DNA of 64,000 nt from Salvator merianae (GCA_003586115.2 QVOM02000034.1:127941936-128005935), one strand, 5' to 3'. Positions 33,781 to 47,076 are shown, counted from the stretch's first letter. Numbers and translations: made by a program. Notes: generated by a model from the sequence alone, not told the origin.

Positions 33781-35154
33781 ACACACAGAGACCAATCAGA
33801 CCTGGAAGTTCCTGGCAAAACTCCTACTTGATATAGCAGGCTTAGCATTTATGTACCACTCTTCATCAACAGAGCACAGAACCACACTGTGAAGCATACC
33901 ATCAAAAAGAAAGCAAGAAGCCTTCCTGGCTTTTCACTTTCTTAAAAACTGCCTTCGTATCACTGGTTTCTCCCCACTCCACAATCCCCTCTCCACTACA
34001 GTTATCTTTTAAAACAGTGAGCCTTCAAAAATAAATTAAATGAACAATTAAAGGTATCTGTGAGTATCTGGTGCGCTCATCATGACTCATTGCTTTGGCG
34101 TCTCTTCTTTCCTTCCAACAAGCACAATTCTGTTGTGTCTAGGCACAAGTTATGACTGGATCCTTCACCCATTCCCTAGGCAGAGATGCAGAAGAACTTT
34201 TGACTGTAAGAGGACTCTGTTGTTTCTATGACTGTTCTAGAACTTTTTTCTTTAATAAGAAAGTCTTGTCAGAGTTCTGAACTGCAAGAATATGAAGCAA
34301 ATCAGAGAAGATAATTACTCAAGACTCTAGAACACACTAAGTGTGAGACACACTGAGTGTCACAAAATAAAAGTGCTTCAGGACCAGAAACCTTAGAGCG
34401 CTATCCTATCCTCAAAATCACAGCAGGAATGCAACAGAGGTCTAAGTTTAAGCACTAGGCCAGTCACTATGGACCGCCCTCTGCAGGGGAACCATGTTGC
34501 AAGTTCCCAAATTAAGATTGTACATTGCTGTATTAAGGGTAAATAATATACATGTGAAATCTGATTTGGGACCTGATCAATGCAGTCTTAATTTGGATCT
34601 ACTATTTTTGTAGGATGGAAAGTTTTCTCTGTAACAACTGCCAGGAAATACAGCATGGGGCTACATCACTTTGCCCATATTCAATGGGACTATGTGAATC
34701 TAGTGTATCGATGTGTAAGTGAGTACTCAGCCATTTACATTTTGCACCAAAAATGGGGATACGGCAAAAACTAGGATCAGATGAGCCAGCCAGTCATTTA
34801 GAGAGCGACATAATGATGAATGAATAACTTTCAGTGAAATATTCAAGATTAGAGGGAGTCGATAATATTCAACAATTTAGATTAATTTGGAACCCATGAA
34901 TAGATGAATTGAATAGAAGGTCTTTCATAGATTCATCTGAAAAGATATTTTTAAACAGATAGTTAACATAAGAATGGTGTTTAAGGTCTATAAGATTATA
35001 CAATTTTTAAATGAGAAAGGTGTACGGGGGCCCAAGTGGAAGGGAACACTTAGAATAGGGTGTCTTTTTGTTTTGTTTGTTCTTCTTGGTTTGAGTGTAT
35101 TGTGTTTTGTTTTGTATATTTGTTTGTAGTTTAATATTTGTATATACAATAATA

Positions 35155-35201
<47 letters not shown>

Positions 35202-37194
35202 ACAGTCATTTAGAGAACCAAGACTTAAGAGCTACCAACCTAGCAGAGTTTTCCAATAAAAACACGGACAACGGAATGCTTTGTAGACCAATGTATGGCA
35301 CATATTCTTTCTGTTACATGAAATGCATACTCAAAAGCAATAGATTAAACATGTAGCGTACCTCAGTGCTGCTTACCTAAAGCTATACTTCTCCTAGTGT
35401 CAAAAGCCTTTGCTGAAGAGGATAACATTTGCATTTCCAGACAAATATTCCACTTAGAACTCTAAAAACAAACATGTATCATGAGCCTCAAATCAGTAGA
35501 GTTGTGAAGGTAAGATATAGACCTCCTTGACATCTGTCCAACCTCCCCATTAAGTACCCCCAGAAAACAAATGAGTTTACAGATCTTTTAGTCCATTACT
35601 ACAGGGTTCCTTACTCATACCTTGTGTATGATAAAAGCATGGTTGATTAAACAACAACAACATGGTGGTAGCATTAGTGTCTTCTATAAAAAAGGAAATG
35701 CAATTTGTTACCTAGGTTTGAGGACCAGATGTTTTCAGAGATGGCTTACTCATTGCCCCAGTACTAAAGCTGAATCAGCTAGAATTACTACTAGTGTTTG
35801 AAGTGGGGGAGGCAATTTTTATCAAGTCGCTACAGCACCCACTCTAGTAAGGTTTCTAGACAGCAAACTTCAAGACAGCAAGTGAGAAAGCAATGAGAGG
35901 AGGTGTACTGCAGCTTGCCATGCCTTCTGTGTAGCAGTTTCATGAAATAAGAATACCCTTTGCTTTTCTGTGCAAATGCAAACTAGATATTTTTTTTTAA
36001 AAAAAAAAACTGCCCAATGATTGACTGATACAGTTACCCATCAGATCACAGTAAAGGGAAGAGCTGGAAGTGGTGGGTGGGGATGGGAGGGTATGTACTT
36101 CTCAGCATTGCAAGACAAGAGCAATATGAACCTGATTCTGTGCACTACGTGTGCATACAGTCACGTGTGAAAGAACAGGAAGCATCTTTGGTCTTAATTT
36201 GATTTAAGTGGATAAAACACTCTGGTGTGAATGCCCCCTAAGTCATCTTAAAGTTCTTAATGGAGAGAAGGTGGGAAAGAAATCTGTTAAGATAAACAAT
36301 ATGGCAGCCCATTGAAACTGGAACAGTGAAGAGCTTCCTATCTTTATTTATTGCGCTGTAGAATAAACTTAGAAAAAAATCACTTCAGACAGCACAAACC
36401 AATGTGATTCTGTTTATGGACTAATTTTGGAATTCAAATAATAGTAAAGTGGCTACTTTATATGCAAAAATGACTGCAATGGGATATATTGTTTTGCTTT
36501 GGGTTTGATAATTATAGCACGCAGTACAGGAAAGCAGCTGCCTATATAAAATGGATTGTGATCTGACCTTAGAGTATTTAGAAACAGAATACAAACCAGT
36601 CCCATTATTTCTCCAAAAGTGAATAGTTAAGCAATGGACTTGCAATGAACATGGCTGCTGCAGATGTAATGCTACTCAGTTTGCTAAGAACAGAACCCTT
36701 CAATGTTGCATACTTCTTCCAACATGCACAAATTTCCCTCTCCGTTCATTGCCAGGGCTACCTACAGCAAGCATTAACACTCGCATGCGTATAATATATT
36801 TCGACCCAAAATTCGCAGCTATAGCTAGGGGAAGATTTACAAACTGCAAAGGAGAGAAGGAAGAAAAGACTTCCTCAGACTATAAAGCACTCTCAGTATC
36901 CTAAACGTGGGTAGTTAGGAGGCCTGAGTGACTGTATTATGCTACACAGGTAAAATAATGCAGAGCTGTAGAGGAAAACGTAACTTACTTTCTAGCTTAT
37001 TCCTGTATTTTTGGAGGATATATCCCATAAAAGATAAATAAGAAACAGAAATACTCATACGGGAAGTGAGACATTTCTTGACTGCTTCACCACTGTTGCA
37101 GATGTACTCAATTATTAGTTGATCATAGATTACAGGGGTTTTAGTTTAAAATTTCATTGTAAGGTGGCGTCTTTGGCCCCGCAAATTTTGATTG
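33781..37194. other. AT-rich non-coding; TA repeat inside
   Basis: No exon is recognised. It contains the TA repeat at 35162-35199. At about 36220-36241 GGTGTGAATGCCCCCTA resembles one end of a Harbinger-type element, with no partner found. Confidence 0.4.
35162..35199. repeat. (TA)n microsatellite
   Basis: About 19 TA units. Confidence 0.97.
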
Positions 37195-37265
37195 GCATTG
37201 ATAATGATAGACATTTATATCCTGCCCTATACCAAAAGTCTCAAGGCAGGCTACAACAGATAAAA
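37195..37265 (-). mobile_element. LINE/SINE 3' tail fragment
   Basis: Minus-strand GTAGCCTGCCTTGAGACTTT and GGTATAGGGCAGGATATAAA, the same family of tail as 18305-18410. Body not identified. Confidence 0.6.
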
Positions 37266-37529
37266 GCAATCCAATGACCCTGTTCCTAGCCTAATACGGC
37301 AATGTCATTTTTAGCTTTGAAGAGAAACCTAAGCCCAGGCAGCGTCCTGAAGCAGCAAACCTTCTAACTTGCCCCAGTAGGGAATATTTTCTTAAGATTC
37401 CAAAACCAAACATAGCATTTCACATACAGGAAAGCACAGCAGTAATGATGGTGATGCAGAGACTAATGCAGTCCTATGACAAAATAAGCCAGACAGGAGT
37501 TCCATAAGACTATAAGCAAGGCGGCCTCG

Positions 37530-37668
37530 TAGCACCTTAGAGACCAACAACGAGAAAGAAGTTGGTAGCATGAACTTTTGTAGACTAAGCCTACTTCATT
37601 ACATGCATTAGGCTTAGTTTACAAAAGCTCGTACTATCAACTTCTTTCTGTTAGTCCCTAAGGTGCTA
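37530..37668. mobile_element. Palindromic interspersed repeat with ~60 bp arms
   Basis: The left arm (37530-37592, beginning TAGCACCTTAGAGACCAACA) is the reverse complement of the right arm (37610-37668) except for about seven substitutions and a 4 bp indel, around a 17 bp spacer. On the right it continues into GATCCAGACTAACACGGCTAC (37689-37709), a phrase I associate with a repeat family widespread in sauropsid genomes. The arms would fold into a long RNA or cruciform hairpin. Confidence 0.85.
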
Positions 37669-37709
37669 TTAGATTCTCTTGCTAACTGATCCAGACTAAC
37701 ACGGCTACA

Positions 37710-39639
37710 TCTTTGAATTCTTCCAAAAGATTGTGAGCTTATTGGTCCTTTCCTAAACACAGCAACAATATCCATCCCTAACAAGCCCAATTTTGCACAC
37801 TAAATAGTTAATGCACATTCTTTGCAACCACAAACTATGTCAACTCTTAAGAGAGCATCCAGCTGTCCAATATTTGTGCTTGAACTCCATTCCTCCTGAC
37901 TTGTACAGCTACAGTTACTTGTCTGCAGTATATCCACTCCTCCGTAACTATCCTCTTTGTGCAGTTTAGAAGATGAGTCTATGAATGTAATGACAAAGAG
38001 CTGTGCTTCTAAAAATCCTCCCACGTATACCACCCACTGCATTCTTCTCTCTCCACATTAGGGCTACCAGGAAGGAATTAAAGCAGCCTATTTGGTATTC
38101 AATAGTAACAAAGTGTTCTTACTATTTATTTACCTATCAATGCAGAAAATTGAATGAGCTTACAAAATGAATTCAACGGATAATCTTTTTCTTGATATGA
38201 TTGGACTGTATCTGACTGCTGCAGGCAGAAACAGTAAGCTTCAAACATGCACAATCATCAGACTCATGTCTGCAGTAGTCTAGTTAAGGAGAAGATTGCA
38301 AGGACATCATCTGATCTGGTAAAGTTCTGCACATCTGATAGCTTCATCAAGCATCTTTTGAAGCACACAACATTGGGTTCTACTAGCATGGAGCCAAGGA
38401 TAAATCCAGACAGGCCACTGAATTTCTTAGGGGACCAAGAAATAAATTCTATGCAGCATAGGGCAAGAAAGAAATGAGATACAATATGTTTTGCAATATA
38501 AGCCCCACTTGAAAAAAAATCCTAAAATCACACTGCATCTTACTTTTAATTTATTTTTTCCTAAATATTCATTGCTAAATGAAGATGCATCTTATGTGTC
38601 AGCATGTCTTATAAGATTTGAAATACAGAAAATTTCTATTAAGTTTATCACATTACACATCGGGAACTTGCATTTAGAGATCCTACTTTATATGCCAGAG
38701 TTGGGAGAAGAGGAGACTTTTACATCTGTGATCTCCTTTTGATCTCTCTTAAATATTTCTATATATTTATTTTAAAATTATACCCTAGCTTTCATTAAAA
38801 ATAAAAAGCTTTTATCTACTCTTTTTTATCCTGCCCTTTCCCCTTGAAAAGTTTCCCAAAACGGCTTACAAAACGTCACAGATCTCTGCTCTCAGACTTA
38901 CAAGCAAGCTGACACATTCTTATTGTTGTTCAGTGCCACTGAACAACCATAAGAACTGGTGACTGAATAGACAGATGTTTACCATCTTGACCTGAAAAAT
39001 ACCAGTAGTCTCTTCGATCCCATCCCTTTTCCCTCCTTCTGCTTCCTTCAATTTTTCCAAGTGTAGTCATTTTTTTCCAGTGTGGTGGTTCCCCCGAAAG
39101 TGGCATATGAGATTATTTTAGACATTATGTGGGGTTTTTTTTGTTCTAAATAAATCTATTTAAGTAAAGAAAGTGAGCTGATTGGAGCATTAATGGCACA
39201 GGTCCATGTAGGTGGGATAGATCTGTGTTTTCTTTTAAAAGCCACTGTTCTGTTTCCCTGTTTCAAAATCATGTTTTGTGTGGCAATGGGCTGCTGATGT
39301 ATGATTGGTTTATGGTGTGGCACCTAGGCATGCTGTTACTGAATGATCAGCTTGGATGGCCTTTAGGTTGGTTTCTACATTCCCCACTATTCAGTGTGCT
39401 TTGTCCTTCCCCTAATCATGCAGCAAGTATTAATATTTTAATTTTTTCAAGTTCTTAAGTCTTCATGTATTTTATTTTTCCTTCAACATTCCACATATTT
39501 CCAGATCTTGAGGTTCCATATTGCCTTTCTTCTCAAGATGTCCTCTGCCATTTTACAGGCAATGAGAATTCTCGCCAGCAATACAAGCTCCTCCTACAGA
39601 GGAGCTGTTTGGTATCTGCTGAGGGTGTGTTATAATCTA
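37710..39639. other. Non-coding; L2-like tail at 38820-38890
   Basis: Mostly unassigned sequence. At about 38820-38875 TTTATCCTGCCCTTTCCCCT, AAGTTTCCCAAAACGGCTTA is an L2-type tail in minus orientation. Confidence 0.45.
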
Positions 39640-40770
39640 CAATAAGACTGCACCATGAAGACATGGGATACTATCCTGGTGAGAAAAACTCTTTTGGACC
39701 CTGCCTATAATCCTTCAGGATCTTTCAGTCCCTGCCTCCTCACCATTACTGACTATTTCCTAGAACCAAGGACTGGTGGGAGAATTTCATTGCTGGAATC
39801 TGGGATGACAAGAAATGGATTAAGCACTTCCAGATGTGCAGGGTGACATTCTACACTCTTGTGAAGAACTACAACCACATCTCCAGATGCAGACAACATC
39901 CATGAGGGAACACATCTTTGTAGAAAAACACCTGGCTATTATGATATGTTAGTTAACCACATCTGGAGGTTACCATACCATGGCAGAGCAGTTTGGTGTG
40001 GGGTGGTCCTGCATTGTTATTACAGTCACACAGTTTGCATTTTGTAAACACATAGTTCACCTGGAGATGTTAACATGGGACATAGCCATTTCCTTTACAG
40101 TTACTTCTGATCTAGTTTTGCTCTTGTATTGTCTTTCCCCTTGCTCTTAGTACCTCTCATTGGGAAAGTTATGATACTCCCCTTTCAGATCATGTTTGGT
40201 TTCTAATGGCTTGGTTTCCCTCACTGCATCAGTGCAATTTAAGGAACCCATGCGAGGATCATGGTCCCGGTGCACAAGGGAGCAGAATACATCAGTCAGA
40301 AGAATTACTTTTCCATGATGCTCCAGGGAACTGCCGACCACTTAGGAAGGTTTGGGAAAGTGCAAATGGAGTACTCTAAAAAATAGCACAACGTTTTTAT
40401 GTTCCAAAGCATCTGGTAACACTACCCTTGGTACCTGCAGTGTTCAGGTTCCCCCCTTGTCCTGGGGGACAATGCTTATGTGATCTGTGGGTGGTTAAGG
40501 AGGCCTTTTGGAGATCATATGTCTGCACAGCAGGGCTTCTACCATTATTAATATGGCCAAATGTGCCTTCGATCACCTGAAGTAGCAGAAGTAATGTCTA
40601 CTGGGGACACTGAAAGTCTCCGAGGACAGTGTCTTGGCAGTTATGTGAACCTGTGTTTTACACAACCTCTGTGAAGCAGATGATATCCAAAAAAATGCTG
40701 ATGTGGAAGGGGGAGAATTCAGATTCCAGAAAGACCCACAACACAGCTGGAAGCTCTAGAACAGAGATCT
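39640..40770 (+). pseudogene. Harbinger (HARBI1-like) transposase pseudogene
   Basis: Across plus-strand frames the pieces of a PIF/Harbinger transposase appear in order: an N-terminal DWWENFIAGIWDDKKWIKHF segment (about 39771-39831), then FPHCISAI-stop-GTHARIMVP (about 40214-40270), YISQKNYFSMMLQGTADHLG (40291-40350), GDNAYVICGWLRRPFGDH (40467-40520) and a terminal N-LCFTQPL remnant. The family uses a DDE triad. The first Asp, in the AIDGTH box, is replaced by a TAA stop at 40240-40242; the second, in GDNAY, remains. Other stops (for example TAG at 40384-40386) and frame changes confirm it is dead. It lacks identified terminal repeats. Confidence 0.85.
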
Positions 40771-41749
40771 CCCATGGACAGGAAGGCAGTGCAGGAAGCT
40801 TGTGTTTTGTTCCTCTGGGACTCCAAGTGATCTGCTTGCTTGACTGTACTTATAGAGCATAAAGTCTTCTGCCTGTGGAATGCCTTGCTCTTTGTAACTC
40901 TAACAGTGAATTTGGGGTTCATGATTATGAATCCTTGCATGAGAGAAGGCTCTCTTTTCATTTACGAGCTGATCTCTTTGTCTAGAACTTTTAGGGACCA
41001 TGCACAGAGTTCCTTAGGGGAAAAAAGTCAGTTTCACAACATTGGCACATAAAGGTGCAGTGCACCCCTTTCAAAGATACATCAGGAAGCACACAGGGAA
41101 CAATGGTAATTCAAGTATTTATGATTATCAGTTGGCAATGTCCAAACCAGACAAGTTTTCATGCGATGTAGGTTGTCCTCCTTGTGCATTCATCCAAGAA
41201 GTGGTGAAAAGGCCACCAAGATTCATGAAACAAGATGACCATTATTCCTTGCTACTTATTGACATGGGATAAATCATACTGCCACAAGAAAACTGAAAGT
41301 GACTACAAAGCCTAGGTAGGAAAGTGAAAGAGCTCAGAATGCAAACAGTAAGTTCTCCATTCTTTCTGCTGAAGGTCACGGTACAAGAATGGAAAGTAAA
41401 AATCAGCAACTGATTATGAAGATGGTGTCATCAAGAGAGATTGAGGGATGGAGCTCCTTCTATTTAAATACCTCACCACTGGCTCAGCTGCTTCTGAAAT
41501 TTCCCTCTAGAAGGTAATCTCTTCCCACTCTTGTTTTATGCACAGTTGCCACCTTTAGGCAAGTGTTGGTAAGCAAGCAACCCAAGCCTCATTAATCAAG
41601 GGGGTGAAGCAAAATTTCTAGTAAGAATTGCTTTAGCCAAAATTGAATGACCAGAACACCCCCAGGATAGATAATTTGTCCTTGACGTTGGATATGAAAA
41701 TATAGATTAGGCCTGCTTGTACCTGAGCCTATTTTTATTCCAGAGACAA
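40771..41749. other. Non-coding; nothing identified
   Basis: No recognised family. It may include the 3' part of the Harbinger element, whose right end I could not find. Confidence 0.35.
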
Positions 41750-42060
41750 AGAGGATCAGATGGGGAAACAGTCTTGTTCTCTGCCCTTCTTGAGGTGAGA
41801 TAAGAACCAATGGAAAGAAAATAAAAGTAAGGAGATTCAAACTAGATATTAGGAGAGATTTCCTGTGTTTAAGACCTGTAAAGCAGTGGAACTGTAGGTA
41901 TCACTCAGCTGTGGGATTCCCCTCACTGGAGCTTTTCAAGTAAATGTTGGATGGTCATCTACTGCGGACGGTTTAGCTGATTCTTGACCTGAACAGGGGG
42001 TTGGACTGAATGATCTCTAATATGACTCCCATCTCAAGCATTCTGTGACTGTATTTTTCT
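41750..42060 (+). mobile_element. CR1 LINE 3' end
   Basis: Classic CR1 C-terminal/3' UTR wording in plus orientation: AACCAATGGA, AACTAGATATTAGGAGAGAT, GCAGTGGAACTG, CTGGAGCTTTTCAAGTAAAT, GTTGGATGGTCATCTACTG, AGGGGGTTGGACTGAATGAT and a final ATTCTGTGACTG in place of the usual ATTCTATGA repeats. 5'-truncated. Confidence 0.9.
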
Positions 42061-43729
42061 TAAATTCTGCTTGATGACAGCTCGTGGCTGCAAAATGAGA
42101 GAGTTCAGATGATATGAATCTAAAAAACCCTACACTGGCCCAACCCAGGAACACATATTTTTGGGGTAGCTGCCAGCATGAAATCCTTCTTGTTGTTAGG
42201 GTTTGGTTTCAACTCTGTTACATAAAAAAACAATGAATGGGGAAAAGAGAGCAAAAAGTAATCTCTAAACTTTCACAACATTATTAAGAACATCCCCTAA
42301 TTCACATTTTTAAAATCCAGAGGAAGGAGCTTTGCACTGTACAAGTTATGACCTCTTATTGTTCCAAGAACACAGTTATTATATTTGGCCTGAAAGTAGG
42401 ACACTGACAAATTATGTAGCAAATTACCAGTCATTCTAACAATAACATATTATACTGTTCTGCACACACACCCCTCAAAATACGCACAAAGAGGGGCAGT
42501 AAAAATGTCTGCAGATGAAGTAGAAAATCACGCAATTCAAGTTCTTACTGTGTAAGCTGTATCAGATAGGATCCCAATCTTTGATATCCTAAGAAACAGT
42601 TCCTGCAAATACTGTTAATCAGCCATACAGAAGAAAAGAAAATAACTGGATTGTGTACAGAATTAGATACAATACTTCTTTCATTCTAGTTTCACAACTA
42701 CCGCAATGAAAATAGCAGTTACAAATGTTGGACACTTCTTTACATTTTCCACCCAAACCTAGACAACAGTTAATTCGGCTACTGTCAATTAAGCGGCAAT
42801 CTCTCACACACAGTTAGGCTGTAATCCCATACATACTTGGCTTTCTTGGAATTTAAATCCCCAGGGAGGTCAATTAGGCTTAGGCATGTGTGGGACTGCA
42901 CTGTTAAACTCATAAGCAACTTTCCCGCAGCAATGAAAGTAGCAGTAATTATAACATCAAAAGAACCTTCCACAGAATTTCCAAGAACCTTCATACAGAT
43001 GTTTACTGTGTTTCAGACACAGAAGCCAAACATAGCAGCTAAAATTATGCTTTATTTGAAAATATGTACATACAGAAAAGTTACAAAGTTTAGCACCTTC
43101 AGTTCCAGTTCCACTTCCAATACAAATATACAAGGCCACATGCAAAGAAAAAGTATTACAGCTAAGCAACTCTGGGATGAGCAGATAGCAGAGCAATTAC
43201 ATGAGATGGAAGAAAAAAGCCAAGATACTAAAACACAAATATAAAATAACAATATTATCAAGATGCTCAGAAAGCATGGCAGGGATGACTGTGAAGGATG
43301 ACAGTGGAATCAAATTCTCAGTAATGTAAAGACTAGCAGTTTTATACAGCGCCTGATGAACTTGATAGAGCAGCCATTCTTTTTAAATCTTAGTTCTGGT
43401 AACTTAGAATCTGCACAGGAGGGGAGAAATCGCTATAAGTATAGAGCCTCTCTAAGATGTAAGGGAGTGCCCCTTGTGGCTCCTCAAAGTGGTGAACTCC
43501 TTTGATGTCACCCTAAGAAACAACTAAGGGAAGTTTCTGCCACAATAAATTTCATCCAGTAAATACCCATACCCTCATTCTATCCTCTTCCAATTCAGTA
43601 TATTTAACCAAAATTTAACAAATTCAATTCCTACCAAACAAACAAACAAACAAACAAAAATTCATTCCTTTGTAAACAGAATTATAGAAGCTAAGAAATT
43701 CAATAGCTGAGCTCTTTGGGGCTGGGGGA
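42061..43729. other. Non-coding; CAAA repeat inside
   Basis: No exon or element is recognised. A 135-codon plus-strand frame (42837-43244) is opposed by several minus-strand frames and has no domain. Confidence 0.4.
43634..43661. repeat. (CAAA)n microsatellite
   Basis: About six CAAA/AAAC units. Confidence 0.9.
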
Positions 43730-45480
43730 ATCCATTACTGACGGAGGTGGTTTCATTTTCCATTTTTGTTCAATCAAAATTTTGGCAGTCAAAAAATTAA
43801 ATACTGTATGAAATGCCCTTAACATTACATCCTCTTCAGTACCAGTGGGGTAGGATTTTCGAAACATGATTTGCGGAGGTTGTAGTTTTTATTCATGCTA
43901 TTTTCTTCTGCCACGTCCCCCAGTACTCAGTTGTGATTTTAATAATCACATCCGGGTCATTTCTCCATTTCCTCCTCTTGACAGCTCTTACTAGAACCAT
44001 TTCTGGATATTGCTCAAGCTTATATGTTGCCCACTGAGGTGGCTTTTGAAAATATAGCAGCATCTGGGTAGTCTCAATACTTCAAAATCTAGTTCCATGT
44101 TGGAATCACCAGCCTCCTGAATCTGAGTGCTAGTCATGTTTTTTTTGTACCAAAAACATTTTTTTTAAATTTAAGTCTAATTCTTTAAAAAAGATTTTTG
44201 ATGATGCAATCGGTACATATTGGGAAAAGTAAATTAATTTTGCTATAATCTTCATTTTTAATTTTTTTTTCCTAGTTTGGAAAAAATTGCTATGTCCTGA
44301 ATGGCTAGTTGAGTTACTGGTGGGGTACTGAAAAATATTATCTCCAATTTATCTAGGTTGATATTTAGACCTGATACTTCATAAACGTTTTTGGTTATGT
44401 AATTTTTTTGGCAACATTGATTGGGATACCACTTATTAAAATAAGATTGTCTGCATATAGTTTTACTTTTTTTTTATGGGATCCTACTGTAAGTTATAAC
44501 CTCATAATATTTCATTTCCCTTTACCATATTTGCCAGGAATTCTATTACTATATTAAATAGCATTAGTGAAAGGGTGCAATCTTGTTTTGTCCCTCTGTG
44601 TACTTTGAATGGTTCTGAGAGTGTATTAATGATTTTTATTCTGGCCTTATTATTTTAATATATATTCTATATTATTTTTATGGACTTATCCCATGTTTAC
44701 CTTTTCTAACAAGTGTATATCATTGAACGTGTCAAAGGCTTTATAGATGTTTAGGTTAAACAACATGAGGTGCTTTTTCTCTCTTTGACTATTTATAATT
44801 GTGTGCAAGACCATTTGAAATTATATTTCCTTTTATAAATCTGTGCCGATCTTCTTTAATTATGTTAGGTAACACTTTACTAAATCTATTCACCAGTATT
44901 TCTGTTAGAATTTTCATATCCTGATTTAATAGGAAGATTGGGCAGTAATATTCTAGGCCTTCTGGGTTTCTGCTTGGTTTAACAAACAGACCTATTATAG
45001 AGTCCTGCCAGCTCCTCTGTCCAAGGTTGCATTAAATAGTTGTTTATATATTATACCTGACAGTTTGTCTGCCCCTGGTGACCTATCTCCTTTTAGCTTG
45101 CCAATTTATTTGCTTATTTCACCTATTTCAAGTGGGAAGCTGAACAACTCCATCTGTTCATTCAATATACAAGGTGCGTTTAACTTTGCAAGAAACTCTT
45201 CCATCTTCACTGTAATTTTTATCTTTATTATATAGTGCTTCATTCCTTTTAAGCTTTGGTCATTTTCTGTTTATATAGTTCCTTGTTTATCTCTTAGCTT
45301 TTGTGTTATAGTTCTTTGTTTTTGTTACTATAATATTCTAGCCATATGTTTTGAGTTCTTATTTCCAGAGATTACTACTTTTGCTTATAACAAAGTTGGG
45401 TCTTTGCCCATTTATTTGCTTCCAGAATTTCCAATCCTCTCTGCTTCAGTGATAATTCTCAAAATACTGTGTCTGAATCT
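43730..45480 (-). mobile_element. L1 LINE, ORF2 reverse transcriptase remnant
   Basis: The minus strand carries L1 ORF2 pieces in order from about 45300 down. The RT active-site box reads YADN (44457-44446) in KLYADNLILISGIPI, so the second catalytic Asp of YADD is changed to Asn. Further on is PPQWATYKLEQYPEMVLVRA (about 44045-43985) leading to a TTEYWGTWQKK segment. Many stops and frameshifts. The 3' end is not preserved. Confidence 0.75.
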
Positions 45481-45546
45481 CTTTTTTTATGGATATTTTC
45501 TAGTTTGGTTATTTCTGCCATTATAATGTCATAGGTTTTCTTTCCG

Positions 45547-45610
<64 letters not shown>

Positions 45611-45612
45611 TT
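45547..45612. repeat. (TTTC)n microsatellite
   Basis: About 16 TTTC units directly after the L1 remnant. A Lys/Glu/Arg-repeat open frame on the minus strand is an artefact of it. Confidence 0.97.
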
Positions 45613-46855
45613 TCCAGAGCCTCAGTGCTGCTTCCAATGGCTCTTTGGAGGCAGTGGCTAGGTGTGGAGTGCAACAGGCCATCCAAATGTGATGGGACAA
45701 TCTGCCTGTCCTGGGATACCAACAGAGAGGGAGAAAACAATCTGTGCAGCTCCATCATAGCTGAGGGCAATGAACTAAATGGGATGAGAAATGGAATCTA
45801 AGGGGAGGAGAGCTTGTGATGTATTGTGATCAAACATAACTTAGAGACCATTATTTAGTTTACTTATGGCAACAAAGGAGATGAAAAGATGTTTCATCTC
45901 CTCCTACAGTATTTCAGCATATCCAACAGAGCTATCTTGAGTGTTGTTTGAGGCCTTTTAAATTCTGGCCCAAAGCAACATTCAGGAAAAGTACAGAGGG
46001 CAAGTTGAGCTGCTTTTTTAAAAGCATTTTGAGCATAAAATTACTAACATTCATCATAACCTGGACTCCACAATTACGGGAGGTGTCCAGCTCCTCTCTA
46101 AACTGATTTCATTCGATGAGATTTAGTTACTAGAGCCTGAGACTCCTGCTGATATCTCTTTCTAAGGCAAGATGCTTGAGAGAGTGGTGCTTGATCAACT
46201 TCAGACACATTTGAATTAGAGTGATCTTCTGGGGTGTTAAGATTTGTATAAGATGTACCCAGTGATGTGTGATCACCTCACACAGTTTGCACAAAGACTG
46301 CACAACCATATCTGCTGCAAAATGAATATTGCACAAGCTTTCACTATTTTTGTGAAAAAGAAGCTAACTATGAACAGGCACGCAGCACATTCAGTGGGAT
46401 TAAAACACTGAGGGGGAAGCGGACTGTCCATTACAGGCCTCTCAAAAGTATGTCCAGTATATCACAGTAGCAAGAGCAGAATAAGTTTGGGGCAAAGAGT
46501 TTTTCTATCCTGTATCATCAAATATGACCCTTTCTGACAGCCTAGTGAAAGGTGGAGGGTGACCTTTTGTAGCTCAGTCGGAAAGTGGACTGTCTAAGGC
46601 TATCACTTTAATTTTGGAACAACAAGTGAACTCATCTGGATCAAAGAGGAGTTTCTATAATTGTCCATCTTGGCTGTATTTTTATATGCATTCAGTTGAA
46701 TTATTGAAAGACTTTTTCACTGCTAGTTTGATGTATTTTATTGATAGGTCTATTATTTAAAATATAAATGATTGATAAACATAGGAATAATGTTGATAAC
46801 TGACCTGATAAATGTTATGATCACCTAAAAAGTGTCCTTCATTATTCTATTATTA
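45613..46855. other. Non-coding; nothing identified
   Basis: Unassigned sequence between the microsatellite and the MITE at 46856. Confidence 0.35.
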
Positions 46856-47076
46856 GACTGCATTCATACCCAATGTTTAATCCAGCTTCATTCCACTTTC
46901 AGAACGAGAGGACACATCAGTAAAGTGACAGGCTGTTTTCTTTTGGCATTACTTAACTCAGAAAATCCATTTTGAGGTTAATGATGTGGAAAGAAAATGA
47001 CTAGTCATTTTGTGATGTGTTCTCTTGTTCTGAAAATGGACTAAAGCTGGATTAAAATGTAGGTGTGAATGCAGCC
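46856..47076. mobile_element. Long-arm MITE (64 bp TIRs)
   Basis: The left arm 46856-46919 (starting GACTGCATTCATACC) and right arm 47013-47076 (opposite strand GGCTGCATTCACACC) match over about 64 bp, through TTTAATCCAGCTT, TTTCAGAAC-AGAG and ACACATCA. The centre is about 93 bp and includes a perfect 18 bp palindrome, AAAATGACTAGTCATTTT (46994-47011). The ends resemble Harbinger-type non-autonomous elements; the flanking trinucleotides do not match, so the target duplication is lost. No coding capacity. Confidence 0.85.

Noticed and set aside
36220..36241. GGTGTGAATGCCCCCTA as a Harbinger-type terminal repeat
   Set aside because: No partner end within about 1 kb on either side, so no element can be delimited.
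42837..43244. 135-codon plus-strand frame
   Set aside because: Three minus-strand frames overlap it and composition is not protein-like in its first half; no family match.
45459..45770. Open frame with a Lys/Glu/Arg repeat
   Set aside because: It is the (TTTC)n microsatellite read on the minus strand, joined to the L1 remnant.
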